A stretch of 64,000 bases of DNA from Enterovibrio calviensis DSM 14347 (GTDB lineage Bacteria; Pseudomonadota; Gammaproteobacteria; Enterobacterales; Vibrionaceae), in contig NZ_KK211218.1 in the NCBI RefSeq assembly GCF_000621165.1, positions 117,196 to 181,195 on the forward strand, given 5' to 3'. Shown here in pieces: positions 8,955 to 16,944 of this stretch. Positions within the stretch are counted from its first letter, which is position 1. Each line of letters begins with the position of its first letter. The notes beneath the pieces are model-generated. The model made no database searches, was not told the DNA's origin, and saw only the letters and a program-made list of their open reading frames with translations. The position numbers were made by a program, and so were the translations under genes.

Positions 8955-10190
8955 TTAGTAAGGCTGATCGCTTTGTTGACCCGCTATCGCTGCCCAACTC
9001 ATCATCACACTGTTAAAGCTGCTGTAAAAACCGCAGCGCTTATAGATGATGCCTGACCAATTACCGCGTACAGCGTCTGATATAGGTTGACCAGACGCGG
9101 TTTGCGTCACCACGATGGGATCCGACACATTGCGGATGAAGGCATAGTTGATGCCCGCTTGCTCAGCTTGATGCGCGATCACCGCGTCATCCATTTCCAA
9201 GAAGCAATACGGTTTGCTCGGCTCCTTCCCTTCGATGAAGTAAAAATCCGTGGTTAACAACGCTTGGTCTTTGCTTACCTTTATCTGCGCTTGCTGAAGG
9301 TTTTCTGGGTTGAGCGGCGCATTGATCAAATCATCATAGGTGTAAGGCTTGGTGTCTTTTGCTGTTGTGGCATTCGAGGAAGTCGAGGAAGAAGAAGTTG
9401 TGATAGTAGAAGTCGCTGTGGTGTCTGCGCTAGCTGAAGTTTGTTCATTTTGAGTTGATTGATTTAGCTCGTCGATGGCCTCGGCAATGGTTGTATTGTT
9501 CCAAACCTTGTTCATCGGAAACATCAGGGCGTCCTGCGTTACTCGGTACAAACTCTCTGAGGGGAACCAACGGTTACACGTAAAGGTTTGGTGGTTGTAA
9601 CTGCAGTTTTCATTTTCCGGTTTTGCCAACAGAATGTGTGCTTTGTTGGTAACAATGGCAGCGCCCAACATATCTGTGATTGCGCCTCCGCCTGCGGTAC
9701 CGGTTGATAGGATGTACTTGGCACCCACGTTTTTCAGCAATATGTCGATGAAGGCTTCTAAACCTGAAATCCAAGGCGGGTGGGCGAGATGGACTTGTGA
9801 TTTCACCAACAGCACGCGTTGCTGTTGGCCGCTTTCATTTGTGATCCCCACCAACTGGAAATAGAAAATCGGGTCGGTGTCAGGTTCCTCGCTGTACGGC
9901 TCTATTTCTTGGTTATCTGCGTAGCTATACCAACTCTTCCGCCAATCAGTGTCTTCTGCGTAGCGCGGTTCGGTGCTGTTCAGCATGACATGATCAAGCG
10001 CTGACCACTCCGCCGATGTCCAAGTCACCAAGATAAAATCGGCGTTTGGCAGTTCACCTGCCGCCATGGTAAGCGGCACTGGTGCATCTTGGTTAATGGC
10101 CTGCCACTCAACGGTTGGCAGGGGAAGCGGATTAGTTGTCGTCGTGAGCTGAAACGCAGAGCAAATATTGACATCATCAAAACGGTTCAC
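8955..10190 (-). CDS. Nucleoside-phosphorylase-like protein with Ser/Thr-rich insert (411 aa)
   Basis: A GTG start at 10190 follows AGGGAGATAAAACA. Residues about 50-240 and 310-400 together resemble the PNP/MTA-SAH nucleosidase fold. There is a glycine loop STGTAGGGAITD near 164, and near 332 EMDDAVIAHQAEQAG followed by FIRNVSDP, which correspond to the family's MExxA and RxISD active-site segments. Between them lies an insert at about 244-279 made almost only of Ser, Thr, Ala and Asn, probably disordered. There is no signal peptide. It could cleave or phosphorolyse a nucleoside; standalone PNP-fold proteins also act as effectors in some defence systems, but nothing here proves that. It is first-to-last neighbour of two leftward unknown genes, 33 bases downstream of one of them. 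Confidence 0.7.
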   Translation of the reverse strand: MNRFDDVNICSAFQLTTTTNPLPLPTVEWQAINQDAPVPLTMAAGELPNADFILVTWTSAEWSALDHVMLNSTEPRYAEDTDWRKSWYSYADNQEIEPYSEEPDTDPIFYFQLVGITNESGQQQRVLLVKSQVHLAHPPWISGLEAFIDILLKNVGAKYILSTGTAGGGAITDMLGAAIVTNKAHILLAKPENENCSYNHQTFTCNRWFPSESLYRVTQDALMFPMNKVWNNTTIAEAIDELNQSTQNEQTSASADTTATSTITTSSSSTSSNATTAKDTKPYTYDDLINAPLNPENLQQAQIKVSKDQALLTTDFYFIEGKEPSKPYCFLEMDDAVIAHQAEQAGINYAFIRNVSDPIVVTQTASGQPISDAVRGNWSGIIYKRCGFYSSFNSVMMSWAAIAGQQSDQPY

Positions 10191-10223
10191 TGTTTTATCT
10201 CCCTATTAGGGTGTCAGGATGGT

Positions 10224-11126
10224 TCAGTTTTGGAGCAACAAGATCAGCGTTCGCTCGTTGAGCTGAACGTTGTGGATCAGCGAAATATCTGCAGTTTGTT
10301 GACTTGATAGCGCCAATTTCCAGCCTTCGCAATTGCCGTCAAATCGATTGAAGGTCATGGCACCATCAGGCTGATACGTGAAGAAGTAGGGGGTTTGATT
10401 TGTATCGTAAAAAGTTTGAACGTCGGATTGGCTTAACATTGATGGAGACGCAGATTCATTCAAGACCGGATGCGAACCAAGATCGATGCTGTCCATAAAG
10501 TGATCGATGTTGACCTTGAGGTATTTCTCGTTGGTTTTAATAAAGAAGTTTTCCGCGCCGAGGCGGAAAAACGCAAACCGTGTCCAGCCCTGAGCCCACG
10601 TATCGGACCAGACTTTTTGCGCATACAAGGCGGAATAAGCTGGGGCGACAATTTGAAATTTCGCTACGTCGCCTGACGTTTTGTTGTAAGCAACAAAGAA
10701 GACATCATTTCGATAGTAAAGAGGCTGCACCGTGGTGAAGCCTTGCCCTACTCGAATCTCGGTGACGGGTGTGATTGTTTCGCCATCAAAACGGTAGAAC
10801 TGCACATAGTCAGAATCTTGATGATACGAAAGTAACCAAGGCTGACCACCAAAATAGAAGCTGTGAAGGGTATCGATGGGGTAGTCGCTTGGAACAGAAA
10901 CTTGCTGTGAAAAGTAGCACTGCGTTTTTACGTCATAGGTTTTGCTGACAATAAACGCGTTAGGGCTTTGCAGAGCAAAAATGGAGTACGAACAGTCGTT
11001 AACATCGACACTGGTACTCGCCGTCACGGCTTGCCCCTGAGATTCGATGTGAGCGTCCGGCAGCGGCGTTAATTGCAGGACGTTGTCCGGCTGAACCGTC
11101 ACCTCCATTAGCGTACTTGCTTTCAT
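10224..11126 (-). CDS. Hypothetical protein, beta-rich, propeller-like (300 aa)
   Basis: The ATG at 11126 follows AAAGGAGTTAATC. The protein is dominated by alternating aromatic/polar strands with recurring motifs such as HSFYFGGQPWLLSYH, VQFYRFDG, TPYFFTYQPDGAMTFNRFDG. These resemble blades of a beta-propeller (the RFDG motif recurs at least twice). It has no signal peptide, membrane segment or catalytic signature. It is in the same direction as the phosphorylase-like gene with a 33-base gap, so probably one transcript. The propeller call is an inference from pattern only; function unknown. Confidence 0.6.
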   Translation of the reverse strand: MKASTLMEVTVQPDNVLQLTPLPDAHIESQGQAVTASTSVDVNDCSYSIFALQSPNAFIVSKTYDVKTQCYFSQQVSVPSDYPIDTLHSFYFGGQPWLLSYHQDSDYVQFYRFDGETITPVTEIRVGQGFTTVQPLYYRNDVFFVAYNKTSGDVAKFQIVAPAYSALYAQKVWSDTWAQGWTRFAFFRLGAENFFIKTNEKYLKVNIDHFMDSIDLGSHPVLNESASPSMLSQSDVQTFYDTNQTPYFFTYQPDGAMTFNRFDGNCEGWKLALSSQQTADISLIHNVQLNERTLILLLQN

Positions 11127-11286
11127 GATTAACTCCTTTGTCCTATTGGTGGATCTATTTGTTTGTGTTTATGCATCGTGTTTGTTGATTTGAATCGATG
11201 GAAAGGTGGCGTGCGGGTTGTCGGTTAAGCCAATTGTTTATACGCGATGCTTTAACTGAACCGATGCTTTTAAGCGGACCGATGCC

Positions 11287-12081
11287 TTAACCAGACAGGC
11301 GCACATCCAACGCTTGACCCGCAGACACGTCAATGCCGCTATCATCTTCACTAAACAGTGGCGAGATATTTACCGTGTCGTGAAATGCCTGCATCACCAC
11401 TGAACATTGATTATCAGCCAGAGTTTGGATAATTCGATCTGGCCAACTCAATACGTCTGACGCAAACCAAATAATCCCGTAACTTTCCTGCATAACAGCG
11501 ATGATTTCGAATAGATGATTGTTGCTTGATATCGCTTTTTCACAGGCATTCAAGAGATTGACGCTGCTTTGATAGGGGTCAGCCTTTCCGTCATTTTGCC
11601 AAATCCAAACAATCACGCCGACATACAGTCCGTGCCAGTCGATCGCTTCACCAGAGAAGTAGTAGGGTGTTTTCCATTGGCATTTGGTGGTGTTTGAGTA
11701 AGCCGTGGGAAAATTGGAAAAACTGGCGGGAACGGCATCCGGTGTAAAGTTAAAAACCGTTTCATGAAGGGAGGAGTAGGCTCTGCCAGCTACGGTTTGG
11801 TGGCTTGCTTGCTGATAGGTTTGTTGGGATGGATAACCCACTAAGGCGATTTCATCCGGTAGTTTTATGGTTGGGCAGACGACTTTTTGGGAAGCCACTG
11901 TTTGGGAAGGGACTGCTGGGTAGTACATTCTGAGGCCCATTGGGGTCATTAGTTGCACGGTGATCGGAATGAATATTTGCCCCAACTTATTTAAGAATCC
12001 CTCTGTATTATCAATGAATTCTGGGCGTCGATAGCCTTGCCAAACACGGATGCCATTCGGTGTGATGAGGTTTGTTTTCAT
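11287..12081 (-). CDS. Hypothetical protein (264 aa)
   Basis: Starts at ATG 12081 (MKTNLITPNGIRVWQGYRRP). The N-terminal 100 residues contain a repeated hydrophobic pattern around PITVQLMTPMGLRMYYPAVP. The rest is mixed alpha/beta with many aromatic residues and four cysteines. No family recognised. It is upstream of, and co-directional with, the propeller-like and phosphorylase-like genes (gap 160 bases). It starts opposite the LysR gene at 12395, so the LysR regulator is a candidate controller of this leftward trio. Confidence 0.6.
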   Translation of the reverse strand: MKTNLITPNGIRVWQGYRRPEFIDNTEGFLNKLGQIFIPITVQLMTPMGLRMYYPAVPSQTVASQKVVCPTIKLPDEIALVGYPSQQTYQQASHQTVAGRAYSSLHETVFNFTPDAVPASFSNFPTAYSNTTKCQWKTPYYFSGEAIDWHGLYVGVIVWIWQNDGKADPYQSSVNLLNACEKAISSNNHLFEIIAVMQESYGIIWFASDVLSWPDRIIQTLADNQCSVVMQAFHDTVNISPLFSEDDSGIDVSAGQALDVRLSG

Positions 12082-12394
12082 ATTTGATTTCCGTGTTTTA
12101 ATTCGAAAAAACGCACTCCAGTATTGTTAGCAAGCAGAAAGGAAGGCAAATCCGATTTGTTATAACCCCTATAACGACATCAGTACGTTGAAACAATCAT
12201 GTGATGCCGTCTCCGCATCTTGATTGCACCGATATTTAGGAAATGTATCTCGCAAGCGACACTGAGTGTATGAAACGAACACTACACTCAATATAGCGTG
12301 TTGTTTGATATACACCCAACCAAGCTAAAAATGCTCTTTGAATAGTCAGGCACACGAAATGCTCAATGAAACTCTTAGTAGGAAGGAAGAGAAA
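12082..12394. promoter_or_regulatory. Divergent control region with 28-base dyad
   Basis: An exact inverted repeat lies inside: TGAGTGTA (12263-12270) and TACACTCA (12283-12290), separated by 12 bases. This spacing is plausible for a LysR-type operator, and the site is about 105 bases upstream of the LysR start. No ORF of interest is present. Confidence 0.5.
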
Positions 12395-13315
12395 ATGATG
12401 CATTTAGACCCGAAGTTATTTCGCGCATTTAAAGCGGTGGCTGAATCCCGCAGTTTTAACGATGCCGCTGAAATGGCCGCCATGACTCAGGCAAATATCA
12501 GCAAGCACATCCGCAGCTTGGAAGAGCAAGTGGGTTATGAGCTGTTTATTCGAACGCCTAAGTGCCCAGTGATGACAGACGCGGGCAAGAAGCTCCTTCA
12601 GCACATCAAAAACATTGAGGATCTCAACAGCGATTTTTCTCTCGAAGTACAAAGCGATTTTAGCCAAATCGAAGGGGTGGTCGGCTATGCCATGCCGCCT
12701 TCTTGCTTGTTGTCGCCGCACTTTCTGATGCTGCTCGAACGGCGGTTGGACTACCCAAAACTGGAGATAGATTTAACCCTCATTCACAACAGTCAGGTTT
12801 TCGACAAAGTGTTATCGAGTCAGGTTGATTTTGGCTTTGTCACGGAGAAGGTGGATCACCCGCGTTTGGAGTATTTCAGCTTCTGTCAGGAAGAGTATGT
12901 CATGGTGGCTGCGCCGAATTGTGGCGTGTCTGAAATCAATGAAGACAATATTCTGGAATACAATTTCATCGAATATCCCGGCATGGATGTGTACTTTAAT
13001 TTTTGGCGTCGTCACTTCTTCCCAAGCCTTCATTCGGTCAGTGATTTGTCTGTGCATTTCGCGGGGCGAATCAATAGCATCGAAGGGGCTATTTTGATGG
13101 CGTTAGGCGGGCTGGGTATCTCGGTTTTCCCTCGTCATTGTGTACAGCAATACATTGATAGTGAGCGTCTGGAAGAGTGCAACATACACTCAACCGTTTC
13201 CGATCCGGTTTTCAATCATATCTACATCATCAAACTCAATACCTGCAGCCAGCCGAAGCGTGTCGATAAAGTGATTTCATGGTTTATGGAAATTGCAGCG
13301 GATAAGCATCACTGA
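12395..13315 (+). CDS. LysR-family transcriptional regulator (306 aa)
   Basis: I take the ATG at 12395 because AGGAAGGA sits just upstream; an earlier TTG at 12338 has no RBS. Residues 4-65 form the winged helix-turn-helix (FRAFKAVAESRSFNDAAEMA, then a recognition helix around ANISKHIRSLEEQVG). The effector-binding domain covers about 90-300. It is divergent from the unknown gene at 11287-12081, the usual LysR arrangement, and the 12263-12290 dyad is the likely operator. The inducer cannot be guessed. Confidence 0.88.
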   Translation: MMHLDPKLFRAFKAVAESRSFNDAAEMAAMTQANISKHIRSLEEQVGYELFIRTPKCPVMTDAGKKLLQHIKNIEDLNSDFSLEVQSDFSQIEGVVGYAMPPSCLLSPHFLMLLERRLDYPKLEIDLTLIHNSQVFDKVLSSQVDFGFVTEKVDHPRLEYFSFCQEEYVMVAAPNCGVSEINEDNILEYNFIEYPGMDVYFNFWRRHFFPSLHSVSDLSVHFAGRINSIEGAILMALGGLGISVFPRHCVQQYIDSERLEECNIHSTVSDPVFNHIYIIKLNTCSQPKRVDKVISWFMEIAADKHH

Positions 13316-13405
13316 TCTAAGGCTCTTGGTAGTGCTCCGAGCGGTGTGGCCAGCAATGAATAAGAAATGGCGAGTGCCAGATGGGAAGTGAAAATGAGGA
13401 ATGAC

Positions 13406-13653
13406 AAAAAGGGCAGCGATGCTGCCCTCTCATAGGATGAATCAATTTCTTGGTGCCTAACGTTAGGCTCGGTTTGAAGCTATAGCGATTCCGCTAACGA
13501 TTCAAACGCCTCCAATTTAGCCTTTGAGGTTTCACGTGCTGCATTGGATGCACTCTCAGCCGAAGAGAAGGTGGCGATAACGACATTCTTATCTTGGTTG
13601 ATATAGAGGAACTGCCCGAATACGCCGCGATATGTCGCAATGTTCTTGTCTGA
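13406..13653 (-). pseudogene. Truncated duplicate of serine hydrolase 3' end plus terminator
   Basis: These 248 bases match 15392-15639 with about four mismatches. They contain the hairpin GGGCAGCGATGCTGCCC, the palindrome GCCTAACGTTAGGC and the last ~57 codons of the serine hydrolase at 15466-16767 (from SDKNIATYRGVFGQFLYINQ onward). The reading frame continues to 13698 only by chance, giving a short ORF. This is the left member of a direct repeat flanking the protease gene at 13745-15019. Confidence 0.9.
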
Positions 13654-13715
13654 TTCACATCCAAATGATGGGACAGACGCGATAAGAACTAAAAGCATAT
13701 ACTTGATATTGTAGC

Positions 13716-13743
13716 TACTTTTCTTAAAGTGCCTGTCCCCACT
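13716..13743 (+). repeat. AAAGTGCCTGTCCCC motif at edge of inserted gene
   Basis: Contains TTTTCTTAAAGTGCCTGT followed by CCCC, directly abutting the stop codon of the protease gene on the other strand. Related copies are at 21644-21671, 23258-23284, 24441-24466 and 25484-25510. Confidence 0.6.
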
Positions 13744-13744
13744 A

Positions 13745-15019
13745 TTAGTCCATATTAAACTCAGGGGCGTCAGTGAAATCGAGATGGCCGAGCTTTCCGT
13801 TTGCTACGACCACGGTAATAGGTCCGAAACTAGCACTACCTGTGTTGGCGTAAACTTTGTAAGTAGCGTTTGCCAATACACCGCGCATTTCATAATGCAG
13901 CTGGTCAGAAGTTACCAACGCGCCATCGTTAGAATAAGCGCCATCCAGACTCTCAATATAAAGATCTATATACTCACCGTAACCGGCTTTAGGAGTAAAA
14001 TCTTGACGATATGTTGTCGCGTCTGCCCACTCTCCAATTTGGTGTTTGTAAGTGCTTGGTACTCTTAATTCAGTGTAGGACGACGGTAGGGTCATGGAGT
14101 TCTCTAGAACTGATAATGCCTTATCGAAACTGGAGAAATCTTCATTACTATTGGACGAATTTTTCGAGTCGCGAATCAGTTGAATGATGCCCTCATTTGT
14201 TAGACCGTGTGCGCCCAAATACGCTAGCGATTCCAAGTAGATGCTGTAAGGATTGGTATATTGAGGATGGATGCTGGAAAATTCTTGTTCGTCATACCAG
14301 GTTTGGACATTAAATGGAGATTCTTTCGTTGTATCGACAAAGTCGTTGAGCGTTGTCGTCGTCAGGTTACCAAACGTAGCACCAGTAAAGAGCTCTGCTG
14401 TAGACTCGGTAAACCAGCGTGGCATTCTCAAAAAGGCTAGCTCGTCAATAAGTTGCATTTTGAATGTGTGGAACAATTCATGTTTAGCTAAGTCGTAACC
14501 TGATGTGAAGCGAGAGCTGTTTGGGTCAACTGATGTTGGAGAAAATTCAAACTTATCAATATAAGCGGTACCTTGACCAGTCTGACTTGAATCATAGCAG
14601 ACCGTCCATTTTTGGCTAATATCTAAATCTTCTGTCAGTGATAAACCGGTGTGTTCAATCAATTCCGCTAACGCGACTTCAGTCATGCGTGTGGCATCTT
14701 TCAGGTTGTCTATATTATTTGTTGGGAGGTCATAATGAAATGAAGCAACAAAGTGGCTCGTTTCAACTGTAATGTTATCACCAGAGCCACAAATGTCAGC
14801 AGTCTTCCCATCAGTGATAGCCACCTTTTGAAGTTCTAATTTAATTTTGGTGAGATCCCACGGAGTAATACCAAAGGCTCCATTTTGATTACCGCCACCA
14901 TCCCCACCGGTATTGATGTCGCCATTATTACCACTATTCGAATTTGATGAGTCGTCACCACCACATCCTGCTAGAGCAGCAGCGATTGAGAGAATGATGA
15001 GTGATTTTACTAGTTTCAT
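13745..15019 (-). CDS. Lipoprotein with gluzincin-type metallopeptidase motif (424 aa)
   Basis: A lipobox (IAAALAGC, acylated Cys at about residue 19) is followed by a flexible Asn/Gly/Asp/Ser linker to about residue 48, then a globular domain. That domain contains HELFH (residues 180-184) and, about 20 residues later, WFTESTAELF, giving the HExxH plus distal glutamate pattern of gluzincin zinc peptidases. The protein should be anchored in the outer or inner membrane facing the periplasm or outside. The substrate is unknown. The gene and its AT-rich upstream flank are bracketed by the 248-base serine-hydrolase duplication, marking it as an insertion. Confidence 0.75.
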   Translation of the reverse strand: MKLVKSLIILSIAAALAGCGGDDSSNSNSGNNGDINTGGDGGGNQNGAFGITPWDLTKIKLELQKVAITDGKTADICGSGDNITVETSHFVASFHYDLPTNNIDNLKDATRMTEVALAELIEHTGLSLTEDLDISQKWTVCYDSSQTGQGTAYIDKFEFSPTSVDPNSSRFTSGYDLAKHELFHTFKMQLIDELAFLRMPRWFTESTAELFTGATFGNLTTTTLNDFVDTTKESPFNVQTWYDEQEFSSIHPQYTNPYSIYLESLAYLGAHGLTNEGIIQLIRDSKNSSNSNEDFSSFDKALSVLENSMTLPSSYTELRVPSTYKHQIGEWADATTYRQDFTPKAGYGEYIDLYIESLDGAYSNDGALVTSDQLHYEMRGVLANATYKVYANTGSASFGPITVVVANGKLGHLDFTDAPEFNMD

Positions 15020-15391
15020 GTATTTTTAATGCCTATATCTTTTTATAAAACAATAATTATGAGTTATGGGTTTTTAATTCCGGGCTAATAATACATGTAT
15101 TGTGTAAGGTTAAATGAATGAAGCTCACAATAAGCTCCTTGTTTTAATTTGATATGGTTGCTGGTTGAGGGTTTATTTTTAAGATCGAAATTATGTGGTT
15201 AGATTAATATTAATCCATTCACTGGGTGTATATCTGCAAGCTAACTCAGTTGACTATTCAATCTAAACTGATATTTTTAAATATATATCCTCGGTTGATA
15301 ATTTATAATTATTTCAAAGGGTATAAGGTATTTCTAGCTATAAAATGCAATAGCAAACAGTTGCCTAAATTGCAGGAATACGAAAACCATT
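15020..15391. other. AT-rich non-coding flank of the protease insertion
   Basis: Markedly AT-rich and without a plausible ORF. It carries the protease promoter region and extends to the right-hand duplicate, which starts at about 15392. The composition differs from the flanking genes, consistent with foreign origin. Confidence 0.5.
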
Positions 15392-15396
15392 AAAAA

Positions 15397-15414
15397 GGGC
15401 AGCGATGCTGCCCT
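15397..15414. terminator. Hairpin downstream of serine hydrolase
   Basis: AGGGCAGC pairs with GCTGCCCT around a GAT loop, preceded by A-rich sequence that gives a T-run on the minus strand. It ends the leftward serine hydrolase transcript. The same hairpin is in the left duplicate at about 13410-13427. Confidence 0.75.
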
Positions 15415-15465
15415 CTCATACGATGAATCGATTTCTTAGTGCCTAACGTTAGGCTCGGTTTGAAG

Positions 15466-16767
15466 CTATAGCGATTCCGCTAACGATTCAAACGCCTCCA
15501 ATTTAGCCTTTGAGGTTTCACGTGCTGCATTGGATGCACTCTCAGCCGAAGAGAAGGTGGCGATAACGACATTCTTATCTTGGTTGATATAGAGGAACTG
15601 CCCGAATACGCCGCGATATGTTGCAATGTTCTTGTCTGAATCATGTACCCACAAGAAGTTTTTGTAGCCTTCTAGGTGCGAGTCAAACACGTTTCCGTCT
15701 TCATTTTTATACACGCTGTTCATCATGTGCGTGTTTTCGTCTTTGGTGATGTTGAAGCTGTCTTTCACCCACTTTTCAGAGAACACTTGTTCGCCGTTGT
15801 ATTCACCATTGTTAGCCATGGCGAGGCCCACGCGCGCAAAGTCTTTCAACGTGGTATTGAAGCCGCCTGTCGCCACAGGGTTGTAGTTTATGTCGGTAAT
15901 AAAGAACGCATCATGATTTACGCCGAGTTTGCTCCAAATATTATCTGCAATGTATTCGTTGAGCGGTTGGCCAGATACGCGAGCGATAATCCAACCAATC
16001 ACATCCACGTTAGGGCTATGGTATTCAAACTGGTGATTCACATCCAAATCGGCGTTCTTCTCAAACATTGGCGCAAAGCTCAACAAATCACGCGGTGTAT
16101 CTGTTTTCGTTGGATCTAAAGCCATTAGGTCGTAAGCCGGAATAAACCCTAAGCGGCGGAAGTATTCATAGTGCACATCGCCTGGCGCCATGTTTACGTA
16201 GTCTTCGCTGTAATCAATGGCGGTTGTCATGTTCAGCAGCGTGCGAATCGTTTGCTCACCAAAGTAAGAGCCTTTTAACTCATCAATATAAACACTGACT
16301 TTTTGGTCAACGTCGACTTTGCCTTGTTCAACCAACAAACCCAATGCCTGACCCACGAGAGATTTGGTGCTCGATGCCCACATATGATGGTCTTTGGCCG
16401 TGAAATCTCCGAAGTATTCTTCGTGTAGTATCTTTCCATCTTTCAGAATGATGTAGCCGTCAGTGCTGTCGTTAATCATGGCGTCGCGGAATGTTTGTGT
16501 TTCATCACCGTAAGTGAATTTGTGTTGAGCGACGTCTGGATTCAGCGCTTGCGGGATTTCATTGATGGCGCCATCACGAGGAACCATCACGCTTGGGTGA
16601 ATGCCCATATTTTGGAACGCCCATTGATTGAACGGCGCGTGAGTCCAGTTACTTAACGTCACTTGCTCATCTGCCTGTGCAGGCACGGTAGACATTGGTT
16701 TGATGTCCGCAAACGCGGTGGTAGAGAATAGGCCAGTAACGATAAGAGTAATAATTGATTTTTTCAT
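15466..16767 (-). CDS. Periplasmic class-C beta-lactamase-like serine hydrolase (433 aa)
   Basis: A Sec signal peptide (MKKSIITLIVTGLFSTTAFA) precedes a serine beta-lactamase/PBP fold. The SxxK motif is SSTK (Ser132, Lys135), and a YHS motif (EYHSPN, about residue 249) supplies the second catalytic element. The overall sequence resembles 6-aminohexanoate-dimer hydrolase NylB-type and esterase members more than true AmpC. Substrate could be an amide or ester. It is divergent from the LysR gene at 16945 with tandem repeats between them. Its last 57 codons are duplicated at 13406-13653. Confidence 0.82.
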   Translation of the reverse strand: MKKSIITLIVTGLFSTTAFADIKPMSTVPAQADEQVTLSNWTHAPFNQWAFQNMGIHPSVMVPRDGAINEIPQALNPDVAQHKFTYGDETQTFRDAMINDSTDGYIILKDGKILHEEYFGDFTAKDHHMWASSTKSLVGQALGLLVEQGKVDVDQKVSVYIDELKGSYFGEQTIRTLLNMTTAIDYSEDYVNMAPGDVHYEYFRRLGFIPAYDLMALDPTKTDTPRDLLSFAPMFEKNADLDVNHQFEYHSPNVDVIGWIIARVSGQPLNEYIADNIWSKLGVNHDAFFITDINYNPVATGGFNTTLKDFARVGLAMANNGEYNGEQVFSEKWVKDSFNITKDENTHMMNSVYKNEDGNVFDSHLEGYKNFLWVHDSDKNIATYRGVFGQFLYINQDKNVVIATFSSAESASNAARETSKAKLEAFESLAESL

Positions 16768-16944
16768 TTGAATTCCCCGTTAACAATCTTGTGTGTACGG
16801 GAGTAGATTAACTTGTTAGATTCGAACATATAAATCCAAAATGTACGCTTAAGCAGTACATGTGATTCACCGCCAAGCAGTACATGTGATTCACCGCCAA
16901 GCAGTACGCCTATGCCGTACCTCGGCAAAATGGAAGGGACACTG
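16768..16944. promoter_or_regulatory. Divergent control region with 24-bp tandem repeat
   Basis: A 24-base unit beginning AAGCAGTACATGTGATTCAC and ending CGCC occurs twice exactly (16851-16874, 16875-16898) and a third time in part (AAGCAGTACGCC, 16899-16910). TGTACGCTTAAGCAGTACA at 16842-16860 is an imperfect dyad. These repeated AGTACAT sites between a LysR gene and its divergent target are likely operator half-sites. Confidence 0.65.

Noticed and set aside
8955-12081. Calling the phosphorylase-like trio an anti-phage system
   Set aside because: No defence-specific partner (STAND ATPase, TIR, toxin, nuclease) is visible; evidence is only fold-level similarity.
13447-13470. GCCTAACGTTAGGC palindrome as an integron attC core
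   Set aside because: It has both RYYYAAC and GTTRRRY sequences but they are fused with no intervening stem-loop, and it lies just after a gene stop codon; more likely a hairpin. No integrase is present.
13480-13698. 72-codon ORF as a real gene
   Set aside because: It is the truncated 3' end of the serine hydrolase running into unrelated upstream sequence that happens to supply a start codon.
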